A DNA stretch of 64,000 nt from Symsagittifera roscoffensis (lineage: Eukaryota > Xenacoelomorpha > Acoela > Convolutidae): the NCBI RefSeq assembly GCF_963678635.1, contig NC_087067.1, positions 51,390,233 through 51,454,232 on the forward strand. The letters run 5' to 3'. The notes beneath the pieces are model-generated. The model was not told where the DNA came from. It worked only from the letters and a program-made list of their open reading frames with translations, and made no database searches. Positions 1 through 10,369 of the stretch are shown piece after piece (within the stretch, counting starts at the first letter, position 1; each line of letters begins with the position of its first letter). The translations under genes were made by a program, and so were the position numbers.

Positions 1-648
1 ACATCTAAAATTTTATTAAAACTTAAAGTCACTTAATTTTAAAACCAGATCATCAAGGCTTATCCTTGGATCTTAAATCATTTTCTACTTAATTAAATTT
101 CAAATTTGATCATCAAGGCTTATCCTTGGATCAAACAGAACAATTTTGTTCTCCCCCACCCACTTAATTAGTGTCTAACGACCTCAAACGTCGATTCACT
201 ACCCAACCCTTTCTAAAGACCCAAGACTAATAGAAATTTTTAAATAAAACTAATCATTCAAATTAGGATAAACAGTGAAGAACTTCGGTTAATCATCCTT
301 CACTTGACCCCCCCTCTTACCAGACCCAGGATAAATCTTAGACTTAGTAAGTTTAAAATAGTATCTAACGAACTACTCGCGTTCTAATTATACCTGAACC
401 TTGTGGATCGATTTACTATTCTCCAACCCTTGAACACAATCACTACCCCTAAGTAAGATTAAGTAAGTTAACACCTTAGCTTATACTAGTCACGAGAAAG
501 TAAAAATCATTCTTCGGAATCGATATACTTTTCTCTCCAACCCTGAACAAATAGACCCAGGTTAAGCTAACCAAAAAATCGTAAGAACTAACAGTTTAGG
601 AAAATAGAAATCATTTAACAACCTTTTGCATCCGTCATCCTAAACCTT
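1..648 (+). promoter_or_regulatory. 5' leader of the LTR retroelement
   Basis: Non-coding stretch before the first ORF of the element. I find no similarity to the putative 3' LTR near 17.3-17.9 kb, so the 5' LTR and primer-binding site must lie left of the window. Three donor-like sites are present: GTAAGT at 347, GTAAGA at 453 and GTAAGT at 463. They could feed spliced mRNAs for the downstream ORFs, as in env-bearing gypsy elements; this is inference. A degenerate motif recurs (tctaacga at about 175 and 365; a CGAT box followed by ccaaccct near 200, 420 and 535; gaccca(a/g)g near 217, 323 and 551), suggesting a leader built from about three diverged repeats. Confidence 0.6.
31..147 (+). repeat. 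60-bp tandem duplication carrying a hairpin
   Basis: The 25-bp core at 48-72 recurs exactly at 108-132, a period of 60 bp. Each core can fold with CAAGG and CCTTG as arms around CTTAT. A third partial start (acttaatt) is at 161. It sits in the leader of the retroelement, where packaging or dimerisation stem-loops are common in retroviruses; a role here is inference. Confidence 0.7.
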
Positions 649-1113
649 ATGTCATTTAAAAACCTAGGAAATAAACAAACAATCATTTTACACAATTGTG
701 AAATAGATAACAAAAAATACGACCTTGTAATCACACCTCATACACAAACAGTTGGATACATTCGAACAAAACGACAAACACTAAAGAGAAAAATAATAAC
801 TAAACAAAGACAAATAACACGAAGATTTTCAAAAAATCGAAACGCATTTTCAGAATCAGAAACCAACAGTTTAGACGAACTTTACAAACTAAAAGAATCA
901 ATAGATAAAAATTACCCACTTCACGATCAAATATATTTTTCTGACTCAGAAACAACTTCAAATTCATCACAAAGAGGAAAAAGAAGAATAAAAAAACAGT
1001 ACAAACACAAACCAGTACATTTATACAATTGGAATCAACCAATTCGACACATTAATAATTACATATTAACAGTCATCGAACGGAAAAATGAGTTCAACGC
1101 ACACCCCAGGTGA
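649..1113 (+). CDS. ORF1: small basic protein of the retroelement
   Basis: 154 aa beginning at an ATG and overlapping the gag-pol start (ATG at 1088) by 26 nt in another frame. The middle (about 45-75) is dense in Lys/Arg, followed by a Ser/Asp/Glu patch and a second basic cluster (RGKRRIKKQYKHK, about 109-121). I see no membrane segment or known catalytic motif. Basic clusters next to an acidic patch are seen in nucleic-acid-binding accessory proteins of complex retroviruses, but I recognise no family. It is the first ORF after the leader, so it would be translated first from full-length RNA, with gag-pol reached by leaky scanning or reinitiation. Its composition and A-rich codon use match gag-pol, which supports it as a real gene. 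Confidence 0.6.
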   Translation: MSFKNLGNKQTIILHNCEIDNKKYDLVITPHTQTVGYIRTKRQTLKRKIITKQRQITRRFSKNRNAFSESETNSLDELYKLKESIDKNYPLHDQIYFSDSETTSNSSQRGKRRIKKQYKHKPVHLYNWNQPIRHINNYILTVIERKNEFNAHPR

Positions 1114-4100
1114 CGAAACTCCAGATGATGATGAAATCTTTCCTTTTATAGTAGACGCAGATACTGATAGAGGACAACACATATTTTGTCAAAATTTACT
1201 CGTAAATTTATTTGAACCCGGAATCAGTCCATGTAAAACAGAGTTCCCCGATGTAAAAATCAAAAGACAAATCATAGATCACTATCTAAAAGATATATGC
1301 AACATAACACAGCAGTATGGAATCTACTCTATAGAATTCACTTCCCCAAACCATAATAATAGAACATATACTATACAAACAGACGATCTTGATTTAGAAT
1401 TTTCAAAAGTTTTTTCAGAATATATAAAAAGCATCCAATATCATAACTCACAAAGAGCAAACTCCATATTCACCAATGAAGTTTTCGCAATAATATATAG
1501 TTATATTTCGATATTAGAAAATGAACTCCCATTAACAAATGTCTCACCGACAGAAACATCTAAACATTTAAGAGTACGACATGAAATCACACTACTCTCT
1601 AGTTATTTAAACATCATTAAAGAAAATTTCACGAAAGACGACGTTTCACAACATACCAAACATGATTTACAAAAAATTTTGGCATGGTTCATAATAGATT
1701 ATTTCACACACAATATTGATTTAATTGCACAAGCAAGAAAAAATTTTAGACCCCAAAATTCGAACGATGATACCGCTATCACAGAACAATCAGATTATGT
1801 TTGGGACCCCGAATGGTCTCATCCCGCATTTATAAGCTTTCCACAATCAATCTCAAGTCAAGCAATAGGTACAATATCTTACATAAGAGATTACGTAAGA
1901 GTAATACCATTAACAATCGATGCAACACCATTAAACTATAATACATTTTTACCCGATACACAAAATAATAGTTTAAACTCTACAGTCATACACAACGAAA
2001 ACCTCAATGGAACTAGGAATCTTACTCAACAAGATATCCAGACACCATCACACTTCATAAATGAAGAAATCGTACACACAACAACTACACAACAAAGTAT
2101 TTCACCAATACGCCCAAATTTAACAACACCAAGAAATACAAATCCTTCACAAACACAGGTAACCTTACAATCAACCGTTAAACCTTCGGTTGCCCCTAAA
2201 TATTCACATATGGATTACCAAACATACAGACCCATGACAATACCATCAAAAACACGTAAAACATTCACTAGAAACAACTTTGCAGACCATAATTATAATT
2301 ATACACATCCATCAAAAACAAATTATCAACCACAAAGGAATTTTAATCAATATACAAAACCTCGAAACTGGGATAACCCAACGGCCCAATATAATTCCAA
2401 AAATTTTCAACCAAATCCTCCACAGGATCGCAGTGAAAATTACCCATTTTTTCAACAAAATAAAAATAAAAAACAAACATCTTATCAAATGGATTATTTA
2501 TCCTCAGATGACGATTTCTTACAACCAGATACATTTGCACCAAATACTCAAGAATATCGTAGACAAGGAATACAGAGAACACGTACAAATCATAGAAATT
2601 TTTCTCCACCACCGATAGATGCACAATATCAACAACCAATTCAACAACAAAATCCAATAAATACACAATCTTTTCAACCAATTCAACAACAAAATCCAAT
2701 GACTGCACACTCGTATCAAGCATCACAAATGCAAAATGAAATACCACTCCCATATTATCTCCAACAACATGAAATAACAAGAAACCAACTTTCAAATTTT
2801 TCTCAAATGCCAAATGCAGCAGAATCATTACAAATGACAATGAATCCATACCTAATGGGTGGATCATCAATAACATCAAACAAACCGTTAATGGTTTTCA
2901 CAGGAACAGACCCTGAATACTCTGTAGAAGATTATTTAAATGCAGTAACAGCAAATTTGATTTTAAATATAGGACCTGAACCAATTAATACGCCACTACA
3001 TCAAAATTGGATACATCGACGCACAGCGTTGATACAAACAACCTTAGATGGCGCAGCCCAAAAATGGTTTTCAGTACTACCTCTAGAAATAAAATCAAAC
3101 TGGAAAAGATTTACACAAGAATTTTCAAAAATGTTTGACTCCGAAAGAAACAAACAACAACAAAGAGTTTTATGTAATGAAATTCGTAGATTACCAAACG
3201 AAACCATCAAGCAAATAGCAGTACGAATCGAAACACTAGTTCGAAAAGCATATTCACTAAATACACATGACTATAAAAACACAAAGATGACAGAAATTTT
3301 AATGATGACCTTAACACCACAATTAAGGAAAATAGCAATAAAAAAGAGAGCATCCCATCCTTCTTCAATTCGAGAACCCGATTTAGATTTTCGAAAACTA
3401 GTAGACAAATTAGAACAAGCAGAAATCACAATGAAACTAGAAGAAACGGAAAATCTGAAATTACAATACGTTAACAAAATTGAAACGACTTCCACTAATA
3501 TTAATAATATACAGGAATCAGAAACAGACCTCGTTGAAAAAATCACTGAAATACTCAATATTTACGAAAAGAACCCGAACTTTAAAGGCAAACCATCTTT
3601 CAAAAAATGGTGTAATTATTGCCGCCGATACGGACATAGTATTTCCGAATGTAGACAAAAACAGCAAGATAGTCAAAATAAACCTCAAAAATACAAAGAA
3701 CCAAATAAATCATTCTATCAATACATGAAAAAAGATCAAAATCTACCGAACAAAACAGTTCACAGCAACAACAGTTCAGGAAAACCACTCCCGAACAATA
3801 CAAATTATACAAGAAATCAATCACCATATAACTCAAGTTATAGAGGAAGATCACCAGAACGAAGAAACACGTATAATCCATCACAAAATCACTACAATAG
3901 ACCAAATAGTAGAAATAACTACTCCAGATCAAATTCAAATACACAACGATTTGTTTCTAGATCTAATTCCCAATCAAGAAATAACTACTATCCAAACAAC
4001 CAATCACGAAATTCATCATACAATAGGAATAGAAACTACTCCTATAATAGAAATAGAAGTTTTTCAAACAACCGAAACCAGAATTACCCGAATAATCGAT

Positions 4101-7100
4101 CAAGAAATAACTCATATAATAGATCGAACTATAACAGACCAAACAATAATTACCAAAACAGATCGCGAAATAATTCACAAAATCGACACCCAAGTTATAA
4201 TAATCGTTATAGAAATTATTCCCAATCACCACATAGGAATAATAATAACTATAATAAATCTAATAATCGTCACAGAAGCAGTACACCTAAACATCAAAGA
4301 CAAATCAATCAATTACAAGCTAACCCAGAAACAACATCAGACCCTCCAGGTATTGATGACACAGTAACTGATACGTTACAACTCAATCAAATAAACTGTA
4401 CATCATCAGATTCAGAAAGTGATACTGAAAACACTCTTGCTATCAATATGATAAAAGTCGAAAATGACTATGAATCTGTCATATATGAACAACCCTTTCC
4501 ATCACATATATATGAAAATCAATCAGAATTTCTTCAAAATAATTACACTACACCCATAAATTCCACACCAACGACGCAAGAAACAAATGAGATAAACACT
4601 ACAAATCAAACCAATAAAAATACCAAAACAAAATGCTTGAATACAAACCACATTTATCAAAATATACAAAAAGAACAACCCAAAGAAAAAATTTGGACAA
4701 TACCATTTCTCTTAGAAAGCCCAAGAAATAAAGAATTTCAACCACCAGACCTTGAAATAGATTTTTTAATTGATTCAGGAGCAGAATCAAACATAATAAA
4801 CATTCCCACATGGAATGAAATAAAAACTTTACATCCAAAGCTAACACCTCTTGAAACCTCCAGTAAGCTAGCAACAGCACAAGGATCAACATTGATAAAC
4901 TACGGAAAAATCCAATTATTTCTCCTCCCTACCAGAACAATGGAGCAAAGCAAAATTTTAAATAAGCCATTTAAACAAATATTTCATATCACTGATATTA
5001 AATATAATATCATTGGAATACCCTTTATTTCAAAGTATATACCAACAATTAACATACTAAATAGTAAAATATTAATCAAAGATAAATATACAAAAACAAA
5101 AGACACATCCTTAACATTTTTTCAAAGATTAAATAAACAACCACCATTCTTTTCAAAATTTTATCCGATATTTAACCAACAAAGAAAACACCTGAAACCA
5201 CTATCAGGAAACATCTATAATTTTTCAATCAAACAAGTTCACCAATATGATAAAGAACAAAACAAACAAAAATTTTATATGTCAGATTTTGAATTCAAAC
5301 CTATTCATAAATTTTTCAAAATCACAATCTCTTCAATAAAATATTTGAAAAATTCGAATTCCGATATCATTTCCTTACATGTCTATAATAATACACCTTA
5401 CCAAGTAACATTACCTTTAGGACTTTTAGGATATTGTGAAACCAACGCTACAATATCACCAATACACGAAAAAGCCTATCGCGTAAATAATATACTCCAA
5501 TTACTAGATATTTGCCAATCTACAATTCTTAATGAAGAATTATCTATAAATAAAATAATAAGTAACGAAAACAGAAATACGGATTATTTCACAAAAACTC
5601 CATATTTCAAACCTACATTCAACATAAGTAACTACACAGCAGACCAACAGAAATTTTTAACAATGTTTAATTTCCAACATTCACAAATAACACAAGACGA
5701 ATTTGAAAAATTAGCCAAACAGCTAATTAAATATTCATCAGTCTATGCAACATCAAAATTCGATGTTGGAAAAATCAGTTCATCACTACATCTCCCGTTA
5801 AAACCAGACGCAGTTTTCAAAAAACAGAGAGCAAGTAAAGTACCAATTCACTTACATGATAAAGTAAACAGATTACTCGATATTTTAGAACAGTACAATA
5901 TTATATCACCAGTTAATAAAGAAGAACAACCAAAAGGCAACACATTCATCAACCCCGTTATCATTCTAGCTAAAGGAGAATCATTAAAAATTGTTCTCGA
6001 CGCTAGATACCTCAATTCACTCATAGATGAATCAAAATGTAATTGGCCCATTGAACCAATACAAGTTATTTTAACAAAAATAAACGGCAAATACTTTACA
6101 ACCGCCGATATGAATAGTGCATACAATCAAATGCCACTAGATGAACAATCACGACGTTTAACACAATTTGTTATCGGAAACCAACAATATGAATTCAACC
6201 GCTTATTCTATGGAATATCCATAGGACCAGCAGCATTTTCAGCTTTTATGAGCAAAATTTTTAGACCACTAATACTCAAGAAAAACGCAATCACCTATCT
6301 AGACGATGTTTTTATGCAATCACAAACAAAAGACGAAATGTTCAGTGTTTTAGAAAAATATCACCAAATACTTCAGAACGAAAATCTGAAGGCCGCCCCC
6401 GATAAATCACACTTCTTTTTGACAAGAGTTAAATTCTTAGGACATAACATAGAAAGAAAAACAATCACTCCACTGAAATCACGCATTGACGCTATTCAAA
6501 AACTTCAACCACCAACAAATAAAAAGAAAATCCAAGAATTTCTTGGAATGTTAAACTTTTTAAGTAAATATGTTTATAAAATGCAATTATATCTACGACC
6601 ATTTTATAACATCCTTAGACAACAAAATAACTTTGAGTGGAATACAGAACATCAAGCACGATTCGAAGAAATAAAGAAACTTTTAACTGAACAAATTTCA
6701 AATACAATTCCAGACCCTGATCAACCATTTTATGCAATGTGCGATGCTTCGAACTTTGGCATCGGCGCAGCATTATTACAATCACATAATGGTACAAACA
6801 AAATGAACCTTATATCAGCAAACTCCCGATTATTCACTCAAGCAGAGCTACGACTCTCAACCCTAATGAGAGAATGTACAGCCATAATCTATACACTTAC
6901 AGAATATGAATTTCTGATACTTGGATCAAAACATCCCACAGTTTTATTCACAGACCACAAACCAATCATTTTTCTTTTTACACAAAAATCTAACCCAAAC
7001 CACCGAGTTTACAGATTTCAATTAATTCTAATGAAGTTTCCAAACTTACATATAGTTTGGACTGCAGGAAAAAACCTTGCATTACCAGACACCTTAAGTC

Positions 7101-9310
7101 GAAATACACCACCTGAATTACTTACACGAAAAACAACAGTTGAAATACCCAAAAACATAAAATTCTACCTTGCAGAAAACGAAACATCACCTCGATTAGA
7201 ATGCAAATATGCAGTTAAAACTGATATTGAACAATCACAAATAAATAATTTACAACATTTCCCACTTTATTTAGATTGTCAAAATAATCATTATGAAGTT
7301 GATCTACTTGGAACATCAACTTTCAAACCAATCCCATATTCTCAATGGATAAAAAGTAACACCCAACAAAAACGAACAAAACAACACCTACCTAAGAAAG
7401 ACCATTTTCCACTAATCGAAAAAGAAGATTTAACTGATAAAATAAATTTATCAGGACCACAAACAAATGATTCAAAATACACAATAAATCACGTTTTTGA
7501 CCTTCACGACCCACTTGATACAATACCCTTATCTAAATTAGAAATCGAAAACATTTTTCTCCCCCCAACAGATACGATTACAATTTCAACACTGAAACAA
7601 TATCAAAATCTTGACCCAATAATTCGACAACTGAAATCATGGCACAAATATAAAACTAAACCTATCAAAGCAGATTCAACCATTCTAGGAAACAAAACAC
7701 TCCTCCGATACTTTCGCAAATTTAACAACACAACAATTAACGAAAAAACAGACCTTTTAGAGTATAACCTAAATGAATCTACAGTTCCCTGTCTCCCTAT
7801 AAGTATGATTCTTATAGCTTTTAATATTTCACATACACAAAATATTAAAGGACACTCTGGATCAGAAAAAACATATTCAAATTTTATACAAAATTTTTAC
7901 TTCCCAAATGCACCGATTTGGATAAAAGTACTATGCAATGATTGTATAGTATGTCAACTGAATAAACCTTACCCAAATCAAAAACAAATAGCACAAAAAC
8001 AAGATTTTAAAGGACAAAGTTTGTACTTTAATCACCGTATCTCATTTGATACTAAAGGACCAATTTCACCCTCATCAGAAGGAAACTCCTACATTATGGT
8101 AATTGTTGACGCATTTACACATTATGTAGCACTTAACCCAGTACCACATTGTAACGCTTATTACGCTTACACAACACTCTATGAACACTGGATAGCAAAA
8201 TTCGGACTACCAGAAATTTTAGTTACAGACAACGGTACAGAATTCATAAATAATGAAATAATAACACTATGTCATTTATACAACATTAAACACAAACCAC
8301 GTACATCTCATGCACCTTGGACAAACGGCTTAGTCGAAGGTATGAACCGTTCACTACAAGAATATCTTAGATGTATCATCAACGGAAATGATACAAAATA
8401 TACCGAATGGTCAGCAGATGTAAAATTATTTCCCTTAGCATATAATTCACAAATCACAACAACTTTAGGAATGTCACCATATGAAATGGTTTTCAACCAA
8501 AAGCCACGCAAACCAATAATGTTTACAGCAAATTCCCATAAAAACGCACAAGGTTATTGTCAACCAACTAAAGACTCAATTTGTTATAACCTACCTTTAC
8601 ATACACACGATGAAGATCATTTTCATCACCCACAAATTCTTAAATTAGCCTCCGGTACACACACCGAATGGATTTTAAATAGAGATAAGAAACACAATGA
8701 AATTTACCAAAAAATAACAAAAAAGTTATTACAAAGACAGAACATAAATGAACATATCAATTCACGTTTTACACCAGCTTCCGATTTAAAAATTGGAACA
8801 TTTGTTTTAATACCTAATTTTAATACTCAAAAAGGAATTTCTAAAAAATTACAACCCCTCCGAAAAGGACCCTACCAAATAATTGCAAAACCCACTGATG
8901 TCACATATAAAATTACCGACTCAAACAAAAAAGAAATCGTTCAACATCGAAACAACCTATTACCTTATTACCCAAAAGAATACGCACTCCGCGAATTAAC
9001 TCAATTATATTCTTTCACAGGATTAAAAATCATTCAAAATGAACCACATCTGAAAAACACAGAACAAAATGATAACCCCACCGAAAATCAAAACACAAAA
9101 CCAACCGCCACCGAAATCAATACACAAAACCATAAAGAATCTCCAAAACAAAGAAAAAATAGAAAAATGACAGAACAAATAATACCCCAAGAAGAAATAG
9201 ACAAATCTGAACATAGGAAAACAACAAGACTCCGAAATCAACCACGTAAAAACTACAAAATGTTCATCCCCCAATCTAAAATATTAAAGAAAGTAGAATT
9301 TAAAAAGTAA
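1088..9310 (+). CDS. gag-pol: Ty3/gypsy-type Gag-Pol polyprotein, single frame
   Basis: 2740 aa with no internal stop. Residues 1-600 are a long gag N-terminus that becomes Gln/Asn/Pro-rich. A retrotransposon gag-like domain spans about 600-780. A CX2CX4HX4C knuckle is at 842-855, then an Asn/Arg/Ser/Tyr-rich basic tract at about 900-1070. Protease has LIDSGAE with catalytic Asp at 1229. Reverse transcriptase spans about 1570-1800 with Asp1674 in TADMNSAY and YLDD at 1737-1740. RNase H starts near 1880 (Asp1886 in CDASN). Integrase has an HHCC finger (His2249; CNDC), Asp2321, Asp2381 and Glu2417 (DX35E), and a GPY module at 2594-2596. No chromodomain is evident and no gag/pol frameshift is needed, which is less common than a shifted arrangement. 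All catalytic residues are present, so the element looks recently active. It replicates RNA into DNA and integrates it. Confidence 0.95.
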   Translation: MSSTHTPGDETPDDDEIFPFIVDADTDRGQHIFCQNLLVNLFEPGISPCKTEFPDVKIKRQIIDHYLKDICNITQQYGIYSIEFTSPNHNNRTYTIQTDDLDLEFSKVFSEYIKSIQYHNSQRANSIFTNEVFAIIYSYISILENELPLTNVSPTETSKHLRVRHEITLLSSYLNIIKENFTKDDVSQHTKHDLQKILAWFIIDYFTHNIDLIAQARKNFRPQNSNDDTAITEQSDYVWDPEWSHPAFISFPQSISSQAIGTISYIRDYVRVIPLTIDATPLNYNTFLPDTQNNSLNSTVIHNENLNGTRNLTQQDIQTPSHFINEEIVHTTTTQQSISPIRPNLTTPRNTNPSQTQVTLQSTVKPSVAPKYSHMDYQTYRPMTIPSKTRKTFTRNNFADHNYNYTHPSKTNYQPQRNFNQYTKPRNWDNPTAQYNSKNFQPNPPQDRSENYPFFQQNKNKKQTSYQMDYLSSDDDFLQPDTFAPNTQEYRRQGIQRTRTNHRNFSPPPIDAQYQQPIQQQNPINTQSFQPIQQQNPMTAHSYQASQMQNEIPLPYYLQQHEITRNQLSNFSQMPNAAESLQMTMNPYLMGGSSITSNKPLMVFTGTDPEYSVEDYLNAVTANLILNIGPEPINTPLHQNWIHRRTALIQTTLDGAAQKWFSVLPLEIKSNWKRFTQEFSKMFDSERNKQQQRVLCNEIRRLPNETIKQIAVRIETLVRKAYSLNTHDYKNTKMTEILMMTLTPQLRKIAIKKRASHPSSIREPDLDFRKLVDKLEQAEITMKLEETENLKLQYVNKIETTSTNINNIQESETDLVEKITEILNIYEKNPNFKGKPSFKKWCNYCRRYGHSISECRQKQQDSQNKPQKYKEPNKSFYQYMKKDQNLPNKTVHSNNSSGKPLPNNTNYTRNQSPYNSSYRGRSPERRNTYNPSQNHYNRPNSRNNYSRSNSNTQRFVSRSNSQSRNNYYPNNQSRNSSYNRNRNYSYNRNRSFSNNRNQNYPNNRSRNNSYNRSNYNRPNNNYQNRSRNNSQNRHPSYNNRYRNYSQSPHRNNNNYNKSNNRHRSSTPKHQRQINQLQANPETTSDPPGIDDTVTDTLQLNQINCTSSDSESDTENTLAINMIKVENDYESVIYEQPFPSHIYENQSEFLQNNYTTPINSTPTTQETNEINTTNQTNKNTKTKCLNTNHIYQNIQKEQPKEKIWTIPFLLESPRNKEFQPPDLEIDFLIDSGAESNIINIPTWNEIKTLHPKLTPLETSSKLATAQGSTLINYGKIQLFLLPTRTMEQSKILNKPFKQIFHITDIKYNIIGIPFISKYIPTINILNSKILIKDKYTKTKDTSLTFFQRLNKQPPFFSKFYPIFNQQRKHLKPLSGNIYNFSIKQVHQYDKEQNKQKFYMSDFEFKPIHKFFKITISSIKYLKNSNSDIISLHVYNNTPYQVTLPLGLLGYCETNATISPIHEKAYRVNNILQLLDICQSTILNEELSINKIISNENRNTDYFTKTPYFKPTFNISNYTADQQKFLTMFNFQHSQITQDEFEKLAKQLIKYSSVYATSKFDVGKISSSLHLPLKPDAVFKKQRASKVPIHLHDKVNRLLDILEQYNIISPVNKEEQPKGNTFINPVIILAKGESLKIVLDARYLNSLIDESKCNWPIEPIQVILTKINGKYFTTADMNSAYNQMPLDEQSRRLTQFVIGNQQYEFNRLFYGISIGPAAFSAFMSKIFRPLILKKNAITYLDDVFMQSQTKDEMFSVLEKYHQILQNENLKAAPDKSHFFLTRVKFLGHNIERKTITPLKSRIDAIQKLQPPTNKKKIQEFLGMLNFLSKYVYKMQLYLRPFYNILRQQNNFEWNTEHQARFEEIKKLLTEQISNTIPDPDQPFYAMCDASNFGIGAALLQSHNGTNKMNLISANSRLFTQAELRLSTLMRECTAIIYTLTEYEFLILGSKHPTVLFTDHKPIIFLFTQKSNPNHRVYRFQLILMKFPNLHIVWTAGKNLALPDTLSRNTPPELLTRKTTVEIPKNIKFYLAENETSPRLECKYAVKTDIEQSQINNLQHFPLYLDCQNNHYEVDLLGTSTFKPIPYSQWIKSNTQQKRTKQHLPKKDHFPLIEKEDLTDKINLSGPQTNDSKYTINHVFDLHDPLDTIPLSKLEIENIFLPPTDTITISTLKQYQNLDPIIRQLKSWHKYKTKPIKADSTILGNKTLLRYFRKFNNTTINEKTDLLEYNLNESTVPCLPISMILIAFNISHTQNIKGHSGSEKTYSNFIQNFYFPNAPIWIKVLCNDCIVCQLNKPYPNQKQIAQKQDFKGQSLYFNHRISFDTKGPISPSSEGNSYIMVIVDAFTHYVALNPVPHCNAYYAYTTLYEHWIAKFGLPEILVTDNGTEFINNEIITLCHLYNIKHKPRTSHAPWTNGLVEGMNRSLQEYLRCIINGNDTKYTEWSADVKLFPLAYNSQITTTLGMSPYEMVFNQKPRKPIMFTANSHKNAQGYCQPTKDSICYNLPLHTHDEDHFHHPQILKLASGTHTEWILNRDKKHNEIYQKITKKLLQRQNINEHINSRFTPASDLKIGTFVLIPNFNTQKGISKKLQPLRKGPYQIIAKPTDVTYKITDSNKKEIVQHRNNLLPYYPKEYALRELTQLYSFTGLKIIQNEPHLKNTEQNDNPTENQNTKPTATEINTQNHKESPKQRKNRKMTEQIIPQEEIDKSEHRKTTRLRNQPRKNYKMFIPQSKILKKVEFKK

Positions 9311-9782
9311 CTTTAAGATTTCATACTTCACAATCTTGAAACCTCCGTAACATTTTTCATTTCAATTTTTCAAAATAACATGCTCACAAGTACGCAATAA
9401 TTCTAGTTCATAATAGACCAATAGGATTCATCCAATCCGCCACCTTCTCTAACTCAAACTAAGATCAATTAGACGAATAATCTAGAACTCCAGGCACATC
9501 TCTAACTATAACTTTACAACCTCCAGGTCAAAAATAAGCAAACCACTCCAACTTGACAGTTAAAATAAATATCACCATAATACCGTACCCCTCCCTTATC
9601 TAATAACCCAAAGATCAACAATATTTCCCCAACTCAGACCACGAATACCCCCAAAACAAATTTGATAACTTAGCCTAAAGTAACAAAATGAAGATTTTAA
9701 TTAGCCTAAAGTATAAAAATCTCACCATACCCCGGATCATTTGACAAACAAAAATAAAGAAAAAGACGACCTCCCAGTCACC
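9311..9782 (+). other. Non-coding spacer after gag-pol
   Basis: About 470 nt with no convincing ORF on either strand. The only structure I see is a short direct repeat, ttagcctaaagta, near 9668 and 9700. The A/C-rich strand bias of the element continues through it. Confidence 0.5.
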
Positions 9783-9911
9783 ATGAAAATTGCCCCCAAC
9801 AATTTTTTACAAAAACTCAACCCACTTGTCAAAAAACTAATAAATAATTCGACCACACTAGAAAATCGCCTCAAACAGCAAAAAATATTCGACCAAGAGA
9901 TCATTTCTTAA
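9783..9911 (+). CDS. Small ORF a (42 aa) of the retroelement
   Basis: ATG at 9783, TAA at 9909-9911, directly followed by the ATG of the next small ORF in the same frame (TAAATG). The peptide starts MKIAPNNFLQKLNPLVKKL and continues with an amphipathic, Lys/Gln-rich stretch that could form a helix. Reading through the single TAA would join it to the hydrophobic 76-aa ORF. I know no homologue. It could be a chance ORF; the exact abutment with the next start is the main argument for it. Confidence 0.35.
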   Translation: MKIAPNNFLQKLNPLVKKLINNSTTLENRLKQQKIFDQEIIS

Positions 9912-10142
9912 ATGCTTTTCTCTCAAACAGTCGCTCAAATACTTATAAATTTTAAACATTTTTTTTCAATACTTGAAACTTTTATAATATTTCTTTTTGA
10001 TCTACTTGAATCTTTTCTAATAATCTTAATCATTTTTTGTAACATTTTTTTAATTTTCTACACAATACTCGAACTATTCCTCCAACTTTCCAAAACCCTT
10101 GAATATATCCACAGGTACGATTTTAACAACTTGCCTAAATGA
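9912..10142 (+). CDS. Small ORF b: 76-aa highly hydrophobic peptide
   Basis: 76 aa, almost all Phe/Leu/Ile between residues 15 and 60, which would make two or more membrane passes. Its stop TGA overlaps the ATG of small ORF c as ATGA at 10139-10142. The DNA here is T-rich on the + strand, unlike the A-rich remainder of the element, so hydrophobic codons arise automatically. The alternative reading is a long polypyrimidine region serving a splice acceptor, for example the AG at 10113-10114 after tatatccac. A membrane microprotein (viroporin-like) and an intronic tract are both compatible. Confidence 0.35.
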   Translation: MLFSQTVAQILINFKHFFSILETFIIFLFDLLESFLIILIIFCNIFLIFYTILELFLQLSKTLEYIHRYDFNNLPK

Positions 10143-10342
10143 TACGAACAATTTTCAGTAGAACTGATATTTTTTTATTGTTTGTAATTTTCATAACATT
10201 TCTATCATCCCTCATTTTGACCATATGTAAATGCATAAAGAAAGCAATCATCACATTTGCCCTAGCAACAATTTTTTTAATTATTTTTTTGGAAGATGCC
10301 CTAGCAACAATTTTTTTAATTATTTTTTTGAGAATATTATAA
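10139..10342 (+). CDS. Small ORF c: 67-aa hydrophobic peptide with internal duplication
   Basis: 67 aa with a membrane-like segment at about 11-30, a short basic CKCIKK, then a 13-residue hydrophobic unit (ALATIFLIIFLED) followed by a second copy whose last residues differ. It starts inside the stop of ORF b (ATGA). Its frame is the same as the ATG-less ORF at 10370-11506, from which it is separated only by TAA at 10340 and TAA at 10367. The two may once have been one protein with an N-terminal membrane anchor. T-rich DNA makes the hydrophobicity partly automatic. Confidence 0.35.
   Translation: MIRTIFSRTDIFLLFVIFITFLSSLILTICKCIKKAIITFALATIFLIIFLEDALATIFLIIFLRIL
10259..10330 (+). repeat. 39-bp in-frame tandem duplication
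   Basis: The unit starting gccctagcaacaa at 10259 is repeated from 10298, with a period of 39 bp (13 codons), identical for about 33 bp. It keeps small ORF c open. Confidence 0.85.
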
Positions 10343-10369
10343 TAAACATAAACCTTCCCACTAGAGTAA

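Noticed and set aside
800..1042. 80-aa minus-strand ORF
   Set aside because: Shadow of the basic 154-aa ORF; hydrophobic only because it reads an A-rich strand backwards.
2280..4367. Several 66-178 aa ORFs in other frames of gag
   Set aside because: Low-complexity gag sequence opens alternative frames; none has independent motifs.
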